DNA of 19,720 bases from Cladosporium sp. IMV 00045. Its lineage: Eukaryota > Ascomycota > Dothideomycetes > Cladosporiales > Cladosporiaceae. The notes below the pieces were generated by a model. That model had not been told where the DNA came from. It saw only the letters and a program-made list of their open reading frames with translations, and searched no databases. The first letter of the stretch is position 1; the number at the start of each line of letters is the position of its first letter. The stretch is from assembly GCA_001931905.2 (NCBI GenBank), contig MSJI02000059.1:1-19720 (forward strand). Reading direction: 5' to 3'. This document shows positions 9,361-18,154 of the stretch, one piece after another. The translations under genes were made by a program, and so were the position numbers.

Positions 9361-9598
9361 ACCGAATCAGAGGCGTTCATTCTTGGTCGTAGCAGAAATA
9401 TGATGAGTTCTCACCTGTCAAACGTTCGCACGGTCTCAACACATACTGCACTCCAATCTGCAGAGAAAATTACAACAGCAGAGTTCTTGATCATGCTGTC
9501 GATCTCGCTTTGGCTGATCCTCAAGTAAGCAGCTGTGCTTGCATGAACGCACTCGACGGCCTAGGAACAGGAAGATACTACCTCGAAATTTCCTTCAT
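9161..9598 (-). CDS. Thioredoxin-fold protein with degenerate redox site (WSAVC)
   Basis: Three exons on the minus strand, 9598-9582, 9519-9415 and 9353-9161, with introns of 62 and 61 bp; 104 residues, the normal length of a cytosolic thioredoxin. The frame is open across both junctions. The fold landmarks are SAVVIFSADW at 19-28, the beta-strand VQIATIDIDE at 49-58, the cis-proline loop EVTAIPT (Pro72) and GFKKGAQANKYVG near the end. The active site reads W28-S-A-V-C32 instead of WCGPC, so the attacking N-terminal cysteine is Ser29 and only the resolving cysteine remains. The buried Asp that normally precedes this site (VDF) is also replaced by Ile. A standard dithiol-disulfide cycle is therefore not possible. 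It could act as a monothiol or binding protein, or be an early pseudogene. A degraded paralogue lies at 4708-4884. The 17 nt first exon is the weakest part of the model. Confidence 0.78.
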
Positions 9599-10250
9599 TG
9601 CTAAGGCTGTGGAGGTGGATAGAATCAAAAATGTCTGCCTATTTCAAACGGTATGTCGGTGAGGTTATGTGAGAATAGCAGATGAGAACGAGATTCAGGT
9701 TTCTGGGTCCTAGCTGAATATTTATGCTGCCCTCTCGTTTCAACTATTCATTCAAAATCTCGATCCAGCATGCAAGCTACTGTCTCCCAACAGTTGGTTC
9801 GCTGAACCGGCTCATAGTACACGTGGACTCGCATATGAATGTGGAGTCGTCCTATTTTGATAGTGACATGATACGTAAGGTAGTGGTGTGCCATTCAAGT
9901 CGTTATTCGAGAGAGCCGCTGCTGACGAGGGTTCGAGTATGCAATTACTCATCGCGGGCCTCGCATCCTACGTCTTCACGTGTCTGTTGATCAGTTGAGA
10001 CCACCTTGGGACCCTTATTGTAGTGCAGAAGGGAGCCGGCTGTGCTTTCTGATGTAACATTAGACTTCTCATCACGGCGCTTAGGGTATTGAGGTAGTCC
10101 CCCAAAATTAGGGATCTACGGGCCAATATCTCAAAGTTTCCAGTTTGGTCAACGTCTAGGAGGCTTCACATCAGTCTATCGACGATGTAATCAATTTCTC
10201 AGGACCTCGCTGCTCTTCTTTCATAGCTTGTAAAAAGAGTGGCTTTGCGA

Positions 10251-10385
10251 ATGGTCACCAAAAGAAGACACTAAGAACAGGCTGTACAACATGTGATGTA
10301 AATTACTTTGGAGCTCGCTCTACATCTTGTGCCGCAGTACATGTGTGATCGGTCCGCTGAACGTGAGAGGTTAGCGAAGGTGTGA
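10251..10385 (+). pseudogene. Possible relic of a Zn2Cys6 transcription factor N-terminus
   Basis: ATG at 10251 gives MVTKRR; after a one-base frame change the sequence continues LRTGCTTCD, the exact style of the first half of a fungal binuclear zinc cluster (TRTGCxTCxxRR). A GT..AG stretch follows (10299-10337), and the next frame reads MCDRSAERERLAKV then a stop. This resembles KCDExRPxCxRCxKxG with two cysteines changed to Arg and Leu. The second half is decayed and the spacing between the cysteine pairs is wrong as it stands, so the call rests on a short pattern. No further domain of such a factor is recognisable downstream. Confidence 0.35.
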
Positions 10386-11125
10386 CGGCATATAGCTGCT
10401 ACTATCACCTCACGAATCTACAACGACATCGAAGGATCAGCTCATGAATTCAGCAGCAAATTCAATCCGTAGAGTCATGTGAAAGTACTTCCTGTGAATG
10501 TTTGTGCTGGCATGCGAGTCCAGCTGTAGAAGGCTAGGAAGCCCCTCACTCAAGAGGCACAACTCCTCATTACAATTACGTTCGGTCTTTCACGAGATCC
10601 ATTAGGCTTGACCATTGAGCTTTAGTTGTTTTACTTTGTCAGACTAATGCTGCAGGAGCATCTGTTAGCTACACCAAACCCCGCTTCAGACCCCGAATCT
10701 TCTCGACCAATGAGACAGCTTTGCAGTATGCATGCTGCATTGAGAAGCTTCAATGAAGCATGGCGTTCCGTGGTAGAACAGGTCGCTAGTCATCGAACAA
10801 AGTATGTGATTGGGTAACAACTCGAAGCTCGATTCTCGAGCTTACAGATACCGAACCACTTCTTAGCTAGTCAGGAGACCGATCAGTGCCCGAGCAATAC
10901 GCATGCTACGACAAGCGTGCCAGCTTATGCATATATACATGTGCCTGTGTCGTTCTTCAATCGCGGTATCATCTGCTGAGACGGCTCACCTAGGAAAGTG
11001 CACGTTTTCCGTCCCTGCACTTCGCGTTACTTCTCTCGATCTCAGTGAGGTGTCTGTGCAACAAGAAGGTCTAGAATCTAACACGTGCAAATAACGACAT
11101 CTCAAGATCCAATGCTTCATTCGCC

Positions 11126-11132
11126 TATAAAT
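11126..11132 (+). promoter_or_regulatory. TATA box of the alkyl sulfatase gene
   Basis: TATAAAT lies 96 bp before the ATG at 11228, followed by a pyrimidine-rich leader (ttcgttcttcacttttctttgc), a common arrangement for well-expressed fungal genes. Confidence 0.6.
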
Positions 11133-11227
11133 TCGGTTGCGTTCTTTGTCTAGACTTCAAACTTCGTTCTTCACTTTTCTTTGCTAACTTGGACCGATCA
11201 CGTACCTGACATCGCTTTGAATCCAAT

Positions 11228-13135
11228 ATGGAAACCTCGAAACATCCGACCGCTTTCATTGTCAACCAGCACCATCAGGTCACGAATACCCTGCCGTTCC
11301 ACGACAAGAAAGACTTCGTCAACGCAGTCAAGGGTTTGAAAGGTCGCCTTGACCCGAACGTCGTTTACAACGATGCTGGAGTAGCTATCTGGAGCAATGA
11401 CTCGTACGATTTCCTTCGCCGCGAGGATGCGCCGTTCTCTGCCAACCCCAGTCTTTGGCGCCAATCGAAGCTAGCGCATTTGGACGGACTCTATGAGGTC
11501 ACCCCAAACATCTTTCAAATTCGCGGGCTTGATCTTTCCAACACTACCATTATCGAGGGTAACGAAGGTCTCATCGTCATTGATCCTTTGACTTCCGAGG
11601 AGACCGGTGCTGCTGCACTGCAACTATATCGGGATCACCGGGACTCCCAAGGGTCTTCCAAAGTAAAGCCCGTGAAAGCCATCATCTACACCCACTCTCA
11701 CGTTGATCATTTTGGTGGCGTCAAAGGTTTCATTGACGAGCAGGATGTCGTGGAAAAGGGCATCAAAATCCTTGCTCCGGATGGCTTCTTGGAACATGCC
11801 GTATCGGAAAATGTCTTCACGGGAACCGCCATGAGTCGACGTGCAGCATACATGTATGGTGCAGCTCTTAAGCAGGGCGAAAGGACTCAGATCGGCGCCG
11901 GCCTTGGGCAAACTGTTTCTACTGGCAATGTCACGCTCATCGCGCCCAATGATATCATCAAGCGAACTGGCGAAAAGCGCACGATCGACGGGGTCGACAT
12001 GGTCTTCCAGATGGCGCCGGACACTGAAGCCCCCTCAGAAATGCTCATCTACTTCCCGAGAGACAAGGCATTGTGTGCTGCTGAGGATGCCACCCATACT
12101 TTCCACAATGTCCTCACACTGCGCGGTGCTGTCGTTCGCGACCCGTATGTCTGGGCGAAATATCTGACCGAGACCATCGACATGTTTGGCAATGAAGCCG
12201 AGGTCGTTTTTGCCTCTCATCACTGGCCCACCTGGGGAAACGGTGAACTTGTGGAATTCCTCACTCTTCAGCGTGACCTGTATGCCTATGTCCACGATCA
12301 GACCCTCCGTCTGCTCAACAAGGGGTACAATGGGCCTGAGATCGCTGAAATGATGACATTACCGTCTGCTTTAGACAAAGCCTGGAGTGCTCGTGGCTAC
12401 TACGGATCCACCAGTCACAACGTCAAAGCAATCTATCAACGGTATAGTGGATGGTTTGATGGCAACCCAGCTCATCTCTGGGAACACACTCCGCTCGATC
12501 GGGCCAAGCGCTACATGGCCATGGTGGGACGTGAAAAAATTCTCGTCGAGGGACGCAGACACTTCGAGGCTGGTGACTTCCGCTGGGCGGCCGAGATTCT
12601 AAACCACGCTGTCTTTGCAGACCCAAATGACGCTGAAGCCAAGAGTCTTCTTGCGGACACCTATGAGCAGATGGGCTACGGCGCCGAAAATGGGACTTGG
12701 AGGAACTTTTTTATTTCTGGAGCCACGGAATTGCGTGAAGGGAACTTCGGAACTCCGACACAGACAGCGTCGGCAGATGTGATCGCTCAATTGACGCCTG
12801 AAATGCTCTTCGATGCCCTCGCCGTTCAGATCAATGGTCCGGAAGCTGAAAGCAAGACTTTGTCGATTGACGTCGTCGTGACTGACATTGGAGTCACGTA
12901 CCGTTGGTGGCTATCGAACGGAGCGCTCATCTACAGCAAAGCTCAGAGACAAGACAACGCTGCGGTCACACTGACGGGGAATGCCAAACAGCTGACAGTG
13001 CTTGCTATAGACGGGCCTAACGTTCGCGCTCTGAAGAAAGCAGGCGTAGAGATCGCCGGTGACGAGTTTCAACTTCACACTCTATCGTCACTGCTCGATC
13101 CAGGCGATCCAAATTTCAATATTGTTACTCCGTGA
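11228..13135 (+). CDS. Alkyl sulfatase (SDS hydrolase-like), metallo-beta-lactamase fold
   Basis: Single open frame of 635 residues. Family members hydrolyse primary or secondary alkyl sulfates such as SDS to an alcohol and sulfate, supplying sulfur or detoxifying surfactants. The zinc-binding motif THSHVDHFGG gives His156, His158, Asp160 and His161. AAEDATHTFHN supplies the second acidic and His ligands (Glu286, Asp287, His290), and SHHWPTWGN carries His331/His332. A helical dimerisation region follows at about 400-510 (AKRYMAMVGREKILVEGRRHF, AEILNHAVFADPNDAEAKSLLADTYEQMGY), then a C-terminal SCP2-like lipid-binding domain from about 520. Length and domain order match full enzymes such as Pseudomonas SdsA1 and yeast Bds1. 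No secretion signal is seen, in line with an intracellular enzyme like Bds1. Lack of introns among intron-containing neighbours fits the bacterial ancestry proposed for fungal members. The ATG follows a TATA box by 96 bp. Confidence 0.93.
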   Translation: METSKHPTAFIVNQHHQVTNTLPFHDKKDFVNAVKGLKGRLDPNVVYNDAGVAIWSNDSYDFLRREDAPFSANPSLWRQSKLAHLDGLYEVTPNIFQIRGLDLSNTTIIEGNEGLIVIDPLTSEETGAAALQLYRDHRDSQGSSKVKPVKAIIYTHSHVDHFGGVKGFIDEQDVVEKGIKILAPDGFLEHAVSENVFTGTAMSRRAAYMYGAALKQGERTQIGAGLGQTVSTGNVTLIAPNDIIKRTGEKRTIDGVDMVFQMAPDTEAPSEMLIYFPRDKALCAAEDATHTFHNVLTLRGAVVRDPYVWAKYLTETIDMFGNEAEVVFASHHWPTWGNGELVEFLTLQRDLYAYVHDQTLRLLNKGYNGPEIAEMMTLPSALDKAWSARGYYGSTSHNVKAIYQRYSGWFDGNPAHLWEHTPLDRAKRYMAMVGREKILVEGRRHFEAGDFRWAAEILNHAVFADPNDAEAKSLLADTYEQMGYGAENGTWRNFFISGATELREGNFGTPTQTASADVIAQLTPEMLFDALAVQINGPEAESKTLSIDVVVTDIGVTYRWWLSNGALIYSKAQRQDNAAVTLTGNAKQLTVLAIDGPNVRALKKAGVEIAGDEFQLHTLSSLLDPGDPNFNIVTP

Positions 13136-13388
13136 CGAGGCAGTGAGCCTGGAGATAAGGGGTCAGCTTTCCTGCAGGAGTCGCTGGGGGCGTTGGATGT
13201 CAGTCCATTTTGAGATTGTAGCTTTTTGCATTCAGATATGACCATCGCCTATTCTTCGAGTACGCTCCTTTTTAAGACCCCGAAAGCAATGACAGAGTAA
13301 AAATTTCTAAGAAGTGCAAGGCTTAGGCGAGTGTCTGTAGGTGTGATCGTAATGCTCGTGATATACAGACTATCAACACCAATCCCAT

Positions 13389-13931
13389 CTAAAGGGCGCC
13401 GATGGCGAAGCAGAGTAACATCGTGCTACCACCCACGACGGCGGTCAAGCTAATACTCGACATCCCACCGCCCCCTGCAGCACCACTACCGGTCTCACTG
13501 GACTCATCCGAGCTTGATGTGCTTGTGGCACTCTCACTTCCTCTCTCATCTTCATCATCATCGCTCCCTCTGCTGCTCCCACCAGTCGCGACAACACTCA
13601 CCCCAGCAGTTGCCGGCACATCACCATCTTCCGTCTTGGATTCGGTCGTATTGCCACTACAGAATACATCCTGTGGCTTCTTCTCGGCTCCTTCCTCCAT
13701 CAGGCATTCAATGAGGTCGCTGATTGTCTGGTCCAAAGCTACGCAATAGATTCCACAGTCGTCGTCGTAGCTAACGATCGAGGCTTCGCCGCAGCACGAG
13801 CTCATATACGTAAAATACTGATCGGAATAAGGCATGGCGCAAACGGCGTCCTGGTTCGGTGGATTGTACAGGCTGGTGCAAGATGATGTCGCGCTGGGTG
13901 TGGCGGTGGCAAGGGCAGAAGTCCCGGACAT
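13389..13931 (-). CDS. Cysteine-rich protein with Ser/acidic linker and hydrophobic C-terminal tail
   Basis: One exon, 180 residues. I recognise the layout from fungal hypothetical proteins but no named family. Residues 1-95 hold eight cysteines (18, 31, 46, 47, 59, 63, 76, 91) with a CC pair and a YDDDCGIYC motif. Residues 96-155 are a low-complexity linker of Ser, Thr, Gly, Asp and Glu. Residues 158-180 are hydrophobic and end the protein, like a GPI-attachment signal or tail anchor. The cysteine spacing does not fit CFEM or hydrophobins well. Oddly, no N-terminal signal peptide is visible: the start is polar and Ala/Thr/Ser rich, and no ATG lies in the apparent upstream leader exon. It could be a tail-anchored protein, use an unusual signal, or need an unrecognised upstream exon. 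Confidence 0.72.
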   Translation of the reverse strand: MSGTSALATATPSATSSCTSLYNPPNQDAVCAMPYSDQYFTYMSSCCGEASIVSYDDDCGIYCVALDQTISDLIECLMEEGAEKKPQDVFCSGNTTESKTEDGDVPATAGVSVVATGGSSRGSDDDEDERGSESATSTSSSDESSETGSGAAGGGGMSSISLTAVVGGSTMLLCFAIGAL

Positions 13932-13932
13932 A

Positions 13933-14053
13933 CTGGATTGTTTTTTTTATGGTTCGATTGTGCAATGATGTTGCAACCGGCTTGTCCAAGTCAATAATTA
14001 CTTGATTGACGCTCCGGTCAGGGCGTGGCAGAGGAGGAAATTCGGTAACTTAC
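13933..14053 (-). other. Possible 5'-UTR intron of the cysteine-rich protein gene
   Basis: On the minus strand a strong donor, CTCT/GTAAGTT, lies at 14053 and an acceptor, ATCCAG, ends at 13933, one base before the ATG. The 121 bp between contain no long ORF. A TATA box lies just upstream at 14129-14134. Splicing here would shorten the leader to about 80 nt or less. Confidence 0.35.
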
Positions 14054-14128
14054 AGAGGCAGGCGTCGGTCTGGTGGATAGGGATGGCTTTGTGAGAGAAC
14101 ACTTGACGACAATCACAGGTCGCGTGAG

Positions 14129-14134
14129 TTTATA
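14129..14134 (-). promoter_or_regulatory. TATA box for the minus-strand gene at 13931
   Basis: TATAAA on the minus strand, about 200 bp before the ATG, or roughly 80 bp in the mature leader if the proposed 5'-UTR intron is real. Confidence 0.4.
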
Positions 14135-14374
14135 AGAACAACACGTCCAAGAGATGTTGCTGTGGTTTCCAACGTGCAGCAAACACGGAATCCTGCTTGA
14201 TCCCTGCGAGCAGCGCCGAGACTCTAAGAGTTTCGCATCCTGCATCCCCGCCTTCTGGCATGCCCCACCCGGATACTTATCACTTGTCGGCCACTGGTCT
14301 TTCCGAGAGCACTCTGCACGCGTTATATATCTCCACGTTTTCCACTGTTTACCTTGCCACTCACAAGTGTACTC

Positions 14375-14716
14375 AGTTGGCTGGTATCTTGTTGGCGCGG
14401 CTGTTCATCCATGACTTGACTTCGCCACCATCCAAAGCAGTTGGAACCCTTAACCCTTCAGTCTTGGAGCTGAACTTCGCGGGACATCTCTCTTTAGAAC
14501 TTTCTTCGCGCCGCCACACCACCGATGACCCTGACGATCTCGCCCTCATCAAAGCGTCTCGATGCTGTATTGCATGTCAACCTTTCTGTTTGAGACCTGT
14601 AGCGCTGAAATGCAATGGGTGCTGACCTCGAATTCAGTGAGGTCCCTCCTCAGCTAGACCAATAGCGCGGTCTTCATGCCAAACATCCGTATCAAAGATA
14701 GTTAGAAAAAGTAAAA
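14375..14716 (-). pseudogene. Broken paralogue of the secreted RNase-fold protein at 18368-18965
   Basis: On the minus strand a DTDVWHED segment (gene copy: DTDVWHKD), AEEG, an intron with donor CGAG/GTCAG and acceptor ATACAG/CA, RRF, a RVIGG segment, and a final NSRANK segment line up with the intact gene in the same order. Lesions are no start codon, a TGA at 14636-14634 where the first cysteine codon should be, small deletions in exon 1, frame loss, and a deletion of roughly 45 bp or more in exon 2 that removes the central PPLQNGCSFEGG region. The third exon, with the two distal cysteines, is not found. The matching intron position supports the 62 bp intron in the intact copy. Confidence 0.75.
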
Positions 14717-14807
14717 CCCTACTTACTCACAGCTCGCATTCAAGTACGTATGCAGTGTAGCGCATAACTAGCGTAACTTATGGGGAGACATGACGAGATT
14801 CCTTCCA

Positions 14808-16678
14808 TTACGACCACATGTATGATCTGTCAATGTTTATGTGGCGGCCTAGTGGTGGGTTCATTGTTACGATGGCAGCAGTATTGCTTTGAGCAACCTG
14901 CCGTGCCTGCCTGACCCCGAAACGCATCGAATCGAGCTCGCTCCAAGACCCGTCTAGTGCTGACTTCAGTTCCGGCATCTGAGGTGACATATTGGCAGCG
15001 ACGAGCGTACGCCAGCGTTGGACCATTCTCCAGGAACTATCCTATGGAAGACTGATAGCACCGCACTCGCGACCAAGCTTATGACAAGTATAGTGAGTAT
15101 TATGACCGCCGACCAAGCTCAAGGAAGTCGAGGGCCAGAGCCAAACATTTGCCAACGAACCGATGATGATTCGACCCACGTGTCTTCGTTGTGAGCCATG
15201 TGCCATCGCGCAGAGACCAGAAGCTGGTTCGTCAAAAGTGCCACGGTAGAGGCGATTGCGTCGATATCGGTTGTGTATTGAGCGCCCATGACTTCGGTGC
15301 GTCGTTCTCGGTCATCTCTGGCTACATTCACAAGCCATTGCGCACAGTTCATCCCTGGAATCATGGTTTCGAATAACGACAGTGTTTTCCGCAATTGTTC
15401 TGCCAGCGAAGCAGTCATGTTGGCGTCATTAGGCGTCGAAGGTAGTAGCTCTGGTTCAAGTTCTAAGTTCTTGTTGTACAGATTGACTGACGCGCTTCTA
15501 GTGTCTGCGCCATCAATACACCACATATTGACTGGGAAGAGATTCCGGCAGAAGCGTACCTCGCAATCTGCACCTTTGAGTTCGACACTGCTGTCAGGAT
15601 GTATTTTGACGCGAAACAGCGTCGCCGCCGTCGATGCAGAGACGGGGCCATCAACTGTCACAGACAAATGCGCTTCGTTTGGGGAGTCGAATGGTCCAAT
15701 TCGTTTTGGTTGACAAGATACGCTCGTACCCGGAAGGGTGAGCTTCAAATCCGCGTGAATGCCGATCGCTCGGCGTGCGTCTTCTGTGCCATTCTGTTAT
15801 AGCCATCTGAAGATATCCACGGCTTGTTGAGAATTGACAGCCACACCGCGACTTGACGACCCATTTGAACGAGTGTCGATTGCGGGAAACAGGCGTTCTT
15901 CTCCATCGGCACCAAAAGTCTGCCATCCAGGAGGTCTAGACGCCAATCGCCAAGCATAATTGCGAAAGACAGTATGCGTTGAACTCGCAATGAAGCTTTC
16001 AGTCACCTGCCAGGACTTGTAACCGTCACCGACGGTTCCCCAAGCATCATTCCAAAAGTTTCCCCAATCCACACTTTGCAAGTGTACGCGAGGATGAGAA
16101 CCCGTAATGTTCGGAAGCTCTGGAGACCACCGCTCTTTTGGAACACCAATAGTGTTTATAGCAAGACCCTGTAAGAGCACACATACCGATGTAGAAAGAG
16201 TGATCAGGAGTCGGAACCAGCCCGCATGTTTCATTCCTCGATTAGACCAACGCTCTTGGAATTCGGAGAGCGCCGCCCAGGGTTTCGTCAGCTCCTCCGC
16301 CAGCTCGAAATCGGCGAGTCGAATGCCAGAATGGGGCGCCTTCGTCATCCACAGGGTGAGCACAACACTTGCTGTGACCTGCAGTATTTTGACAACGAAG
16401 AGGTCCATAATCTTGTTGATCAGTCCTAGAAATGCTAGCTGGAGGTCGGGATCGACCGTGCTTCCCAGTACAGCTTGCGACTTGATAGTGAAAACCTGTG
16501 AAGCCCCTCCGAAAGCGATGGCGGTGACAAGGACACCAATAGTCACAAGTTTGCTGCAGAGTTGGATCGACCATGTCCATTTATGCGTTTGAAGATTGAC
16601 TGTGGCCAGATCACTAGGCTCATGGCGCAGTCTAGTCAGGAATTGAGGGTGAGCTCTCAAATGCTTGAATCGCGCCAT
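14808..16678 (-). pseudogene. Multi-pass membrane protein pseudogene (fungal integral membrane family with large ectodomain)
   Basis: The minus-strand frame starts at an ATG at 16678 and shows three hydrophobic segments: around residues 37-62 (KLVTIGVLVTAIAFGGASQVF), 85-111 (DLFVVKILQVTASVVLTLWM) and 153-176 (LLITLSTSVCVLLQGLAI). An extracellular-like region with several N-x-S/T sites (NITG, NGSS, NGTE, NMTA) and scattered cysteines follows. A TAA at 15799-15797 splits FRWL from QNGTEDARRAIGIH in the same frame. A TGA at 15121-15119 replaces the residue after SGPRLP, just before a fourth helix (AWSAVIILTILVISLVASAV). A further one-base frame change near 15026-15050 is needed to reach a SALDGSWSELDSMRFG tail that ends at 14808. 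The layout (three helices, ectodomain, one helix) is familiar from uncharacterised Pezizomycotina proteins. The first 293 codons remain open and could still be translated as a truncated protein. Confidence 0.72.
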
Positions 16679-17889
16679 GCTCGCGAGGTGATATCAGACG
16701 TCATGCGTTTGCTTGAGCTTGATGCTGGTTGAAGTTGAAAGGTATAGAGTGGTAGCAGTGCCCTGGAAATCTTGTGGATTCAGCCTCGCAGCATCACCCT
16801 TGGTGTACGCCAGGCCTTCCTTATGTAGGAGACCATGATGGTAGAAGAGCTGAAAGGCTGCAAGCCACATCCCGCGTCATGTGAGGCTTTCGCTGTGTTG
16901 GTAGCTATTGTTCACTTCGCCACGAGGACCGCAGTGGTTCCAGGTAAGAGCCACTTCGGCAGCAAACCCAGCGGGGAGCTCGGTGATGATCAGGAAAGGC
17001 TAGAGAACATTGGTCTGCTTTCATAATTAGTGCGGCCGACTCGCTAACGCGGGACTGAGATGGAGTAAGCATAAATTTAATTGTTTCGTGTTGAATCTGC
17101 TCTTAGTGATTCGCCTTTATTTCGTAGAAGCGGACGATCGCGAGATCAGCTGGGCTCGAATGATGGGCGGGTGCTACGTTATTATATCTTCACTAGTGTT
17201 AATTGTTAAATAATCCATGAGGCCACTCACGCAAGACCATTCAGCAAACTTACATCCATCCCTCAGCCGCGCACACGGTTTCCTTGGCGAAGCTCGGCCA
17301 ACATGCATATCGTGATAAGGAGACAATGCTAGCGTCCTCGTTCTTTAGGGCTAGCTGACATGACTATCATGGCCATATCATTGTACATCTATCTCTGGGT
17401 CTCTCGTATGCGCGACTAGCAGTAGTGGCCGAGATCGCGTTCTATGCTAACGTCGTCCCCATCAGACAAACACGACCAGAGAGAAGCTGAACATGTCGAT
17501 TTAGTTCAAGGGAGGCGGACATGCAGCGTTGGTGGGTATCTGACTGGGAGGATCAGTACAGGAGCTGATGATGTTCGTAGTGGTTCGATCTGAATTCTCA
17601 GAGCTACTATGGCCAACGAGATCATGAGCAGGGTTCCATCTAGTTGGAGCCAATCACGGCACTCGGACTGTCGTTGCCCCCACGTCGGTGGTCTTCACGT
17701 TGAACACGGGATCACCGTTCCGGACGGAGGGAGTAAGGTCAATGCGCTCTCTTGCATGAGCTCGATGATAAGGTAGGGCTTGCTACAAGTCTGTCCGACT
17801 GGAAACGCCCACTCGATTATGTACAGATCCTGGTGCAAGTAGAGCTCAGCCGCATGTCAGGTACTCCAAACTCTCCTTGTTTGTGCACT
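16679..17889. other. Gene-poor spacer left of the transposon relic
   Basis: About 1.2 kb. The short ORFs (for example 16835-17026 and 17752-17949) show no recognisable motif. The right end may contain further decayed transposon sequence beyond 17890, but I cannot align it convincingly. Confidence 0.5.
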
Positions 17890-18151
17890 CGTCTCAGCGA
17901 TTTAGAAGGAGAAGTTTGGTCCGAGAGCCAGAGAGTAAGAGTAGAGTAACTTAAGGGATATTAAGCGCGTAAGACCATTTTCAGATCGAGGTATATTCTC
18001 CGTTTCGGTAGGCCGTTAGGGCCGTAACAAGCGTATCTTCGGTATAAGAAGGCATAAGAAAGGAAAAGGGAAACAGGACAGGTAAGAATCGAGTTTAAAC
18101 GCGAAATAACCGTGCAGAAGTGATCCGCTTCCCCTACTGATCCGCTTCCCC
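17890..18151 (-). mobile_element. Decayed pogo/Fot1-like transposon 5' end
   Basis: On the minus strand, starting at 18151, the sequence matches the element at 19317 over at least 260 bp: the same terminal GGGGAAGCGG, the same 96 nt spacing to the ATG (18055-18053), and a transposase start MPSYTEDTLVTALTAYRNGEY against MPTYTEDTLTTALTAYRNSEY in the right copy. Two nonsense codons follow within the next 13 codons (TGA for CGA after TSI, and TAA after NIP). Flanking TA at 18152-18153 fits the TA target duplication of Tc1/mariner-pogo elements. The similarity fades before 17890 and no right terminal repeat is seen, so it is a truncated relic. Confidence 0.8.
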
Positions 18152-18154
18152 TAC
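18121..18154 (-). repeat. Tandem 17 bp repeat at transposon terminus (relic copy)
   Basis: Two identical 17 bp units, tgatccgcttcccctac at 18121-18137 and 18138-18154 (plus strand), overlap the element end and its flanking TA. The right-hand element has the same arrangement with slightly diverged units (19314-19347). Repeated terminal units are typical of transposase-binding sites. Confidence 0.75.

Larger units (their letters stand above)
9599..11227. other. Long gene-poor region upstream of the alkyl sulfatase
   Basis: About 1.6 kb with only short ORFs of no recognisable family, including 9724-9990 and 10626-10817. Two structured elements stand out: a possible zinc-cluster regulator relic at 10251-10385 and a TATA box at 11126. 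I see no tRNA, tandem repeat or transposon end here. Confidence 0.5.
13932..14374. other. Intergenic, no gene seen
   Basis: About 440 bp between the cysteine-rich gene and the RNase-fold pseudogene. It holds the putative leader intron and TATA box of the former. The remaining short ORFs on both strands show no conserved motif. Confidence 0.5.

Noticed and set aside
9930..9960. tRNA T-arm-like ggttcgag
   Set aside because: No acceptor stem, anticodon arm or D-arm can be folded around it.
13402..13749. 115-codon plus-strand ORF opposite the cysteine-rich gene
   Set aside because: Its Pro/Leu/Ser-rich translation is what the antisense of the Ser/Gly/acidic linker produces; no start context or family.
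14154..14625. Plus-strand ORFs of 86 and 142 codons
   Set aside because: They overlap the decayed RNase-fold copy on the minus strand, whose similarity to 18368-18965 explains the sequence better.
15797..15850. A short intron removing the TAA in the membrane protein pseudogene
   Set aside because: The only candidate GT..AG span (about 53 bp) has a poor donor and is not a multiple of three, so it would shift the frame away from the good downstream frame.
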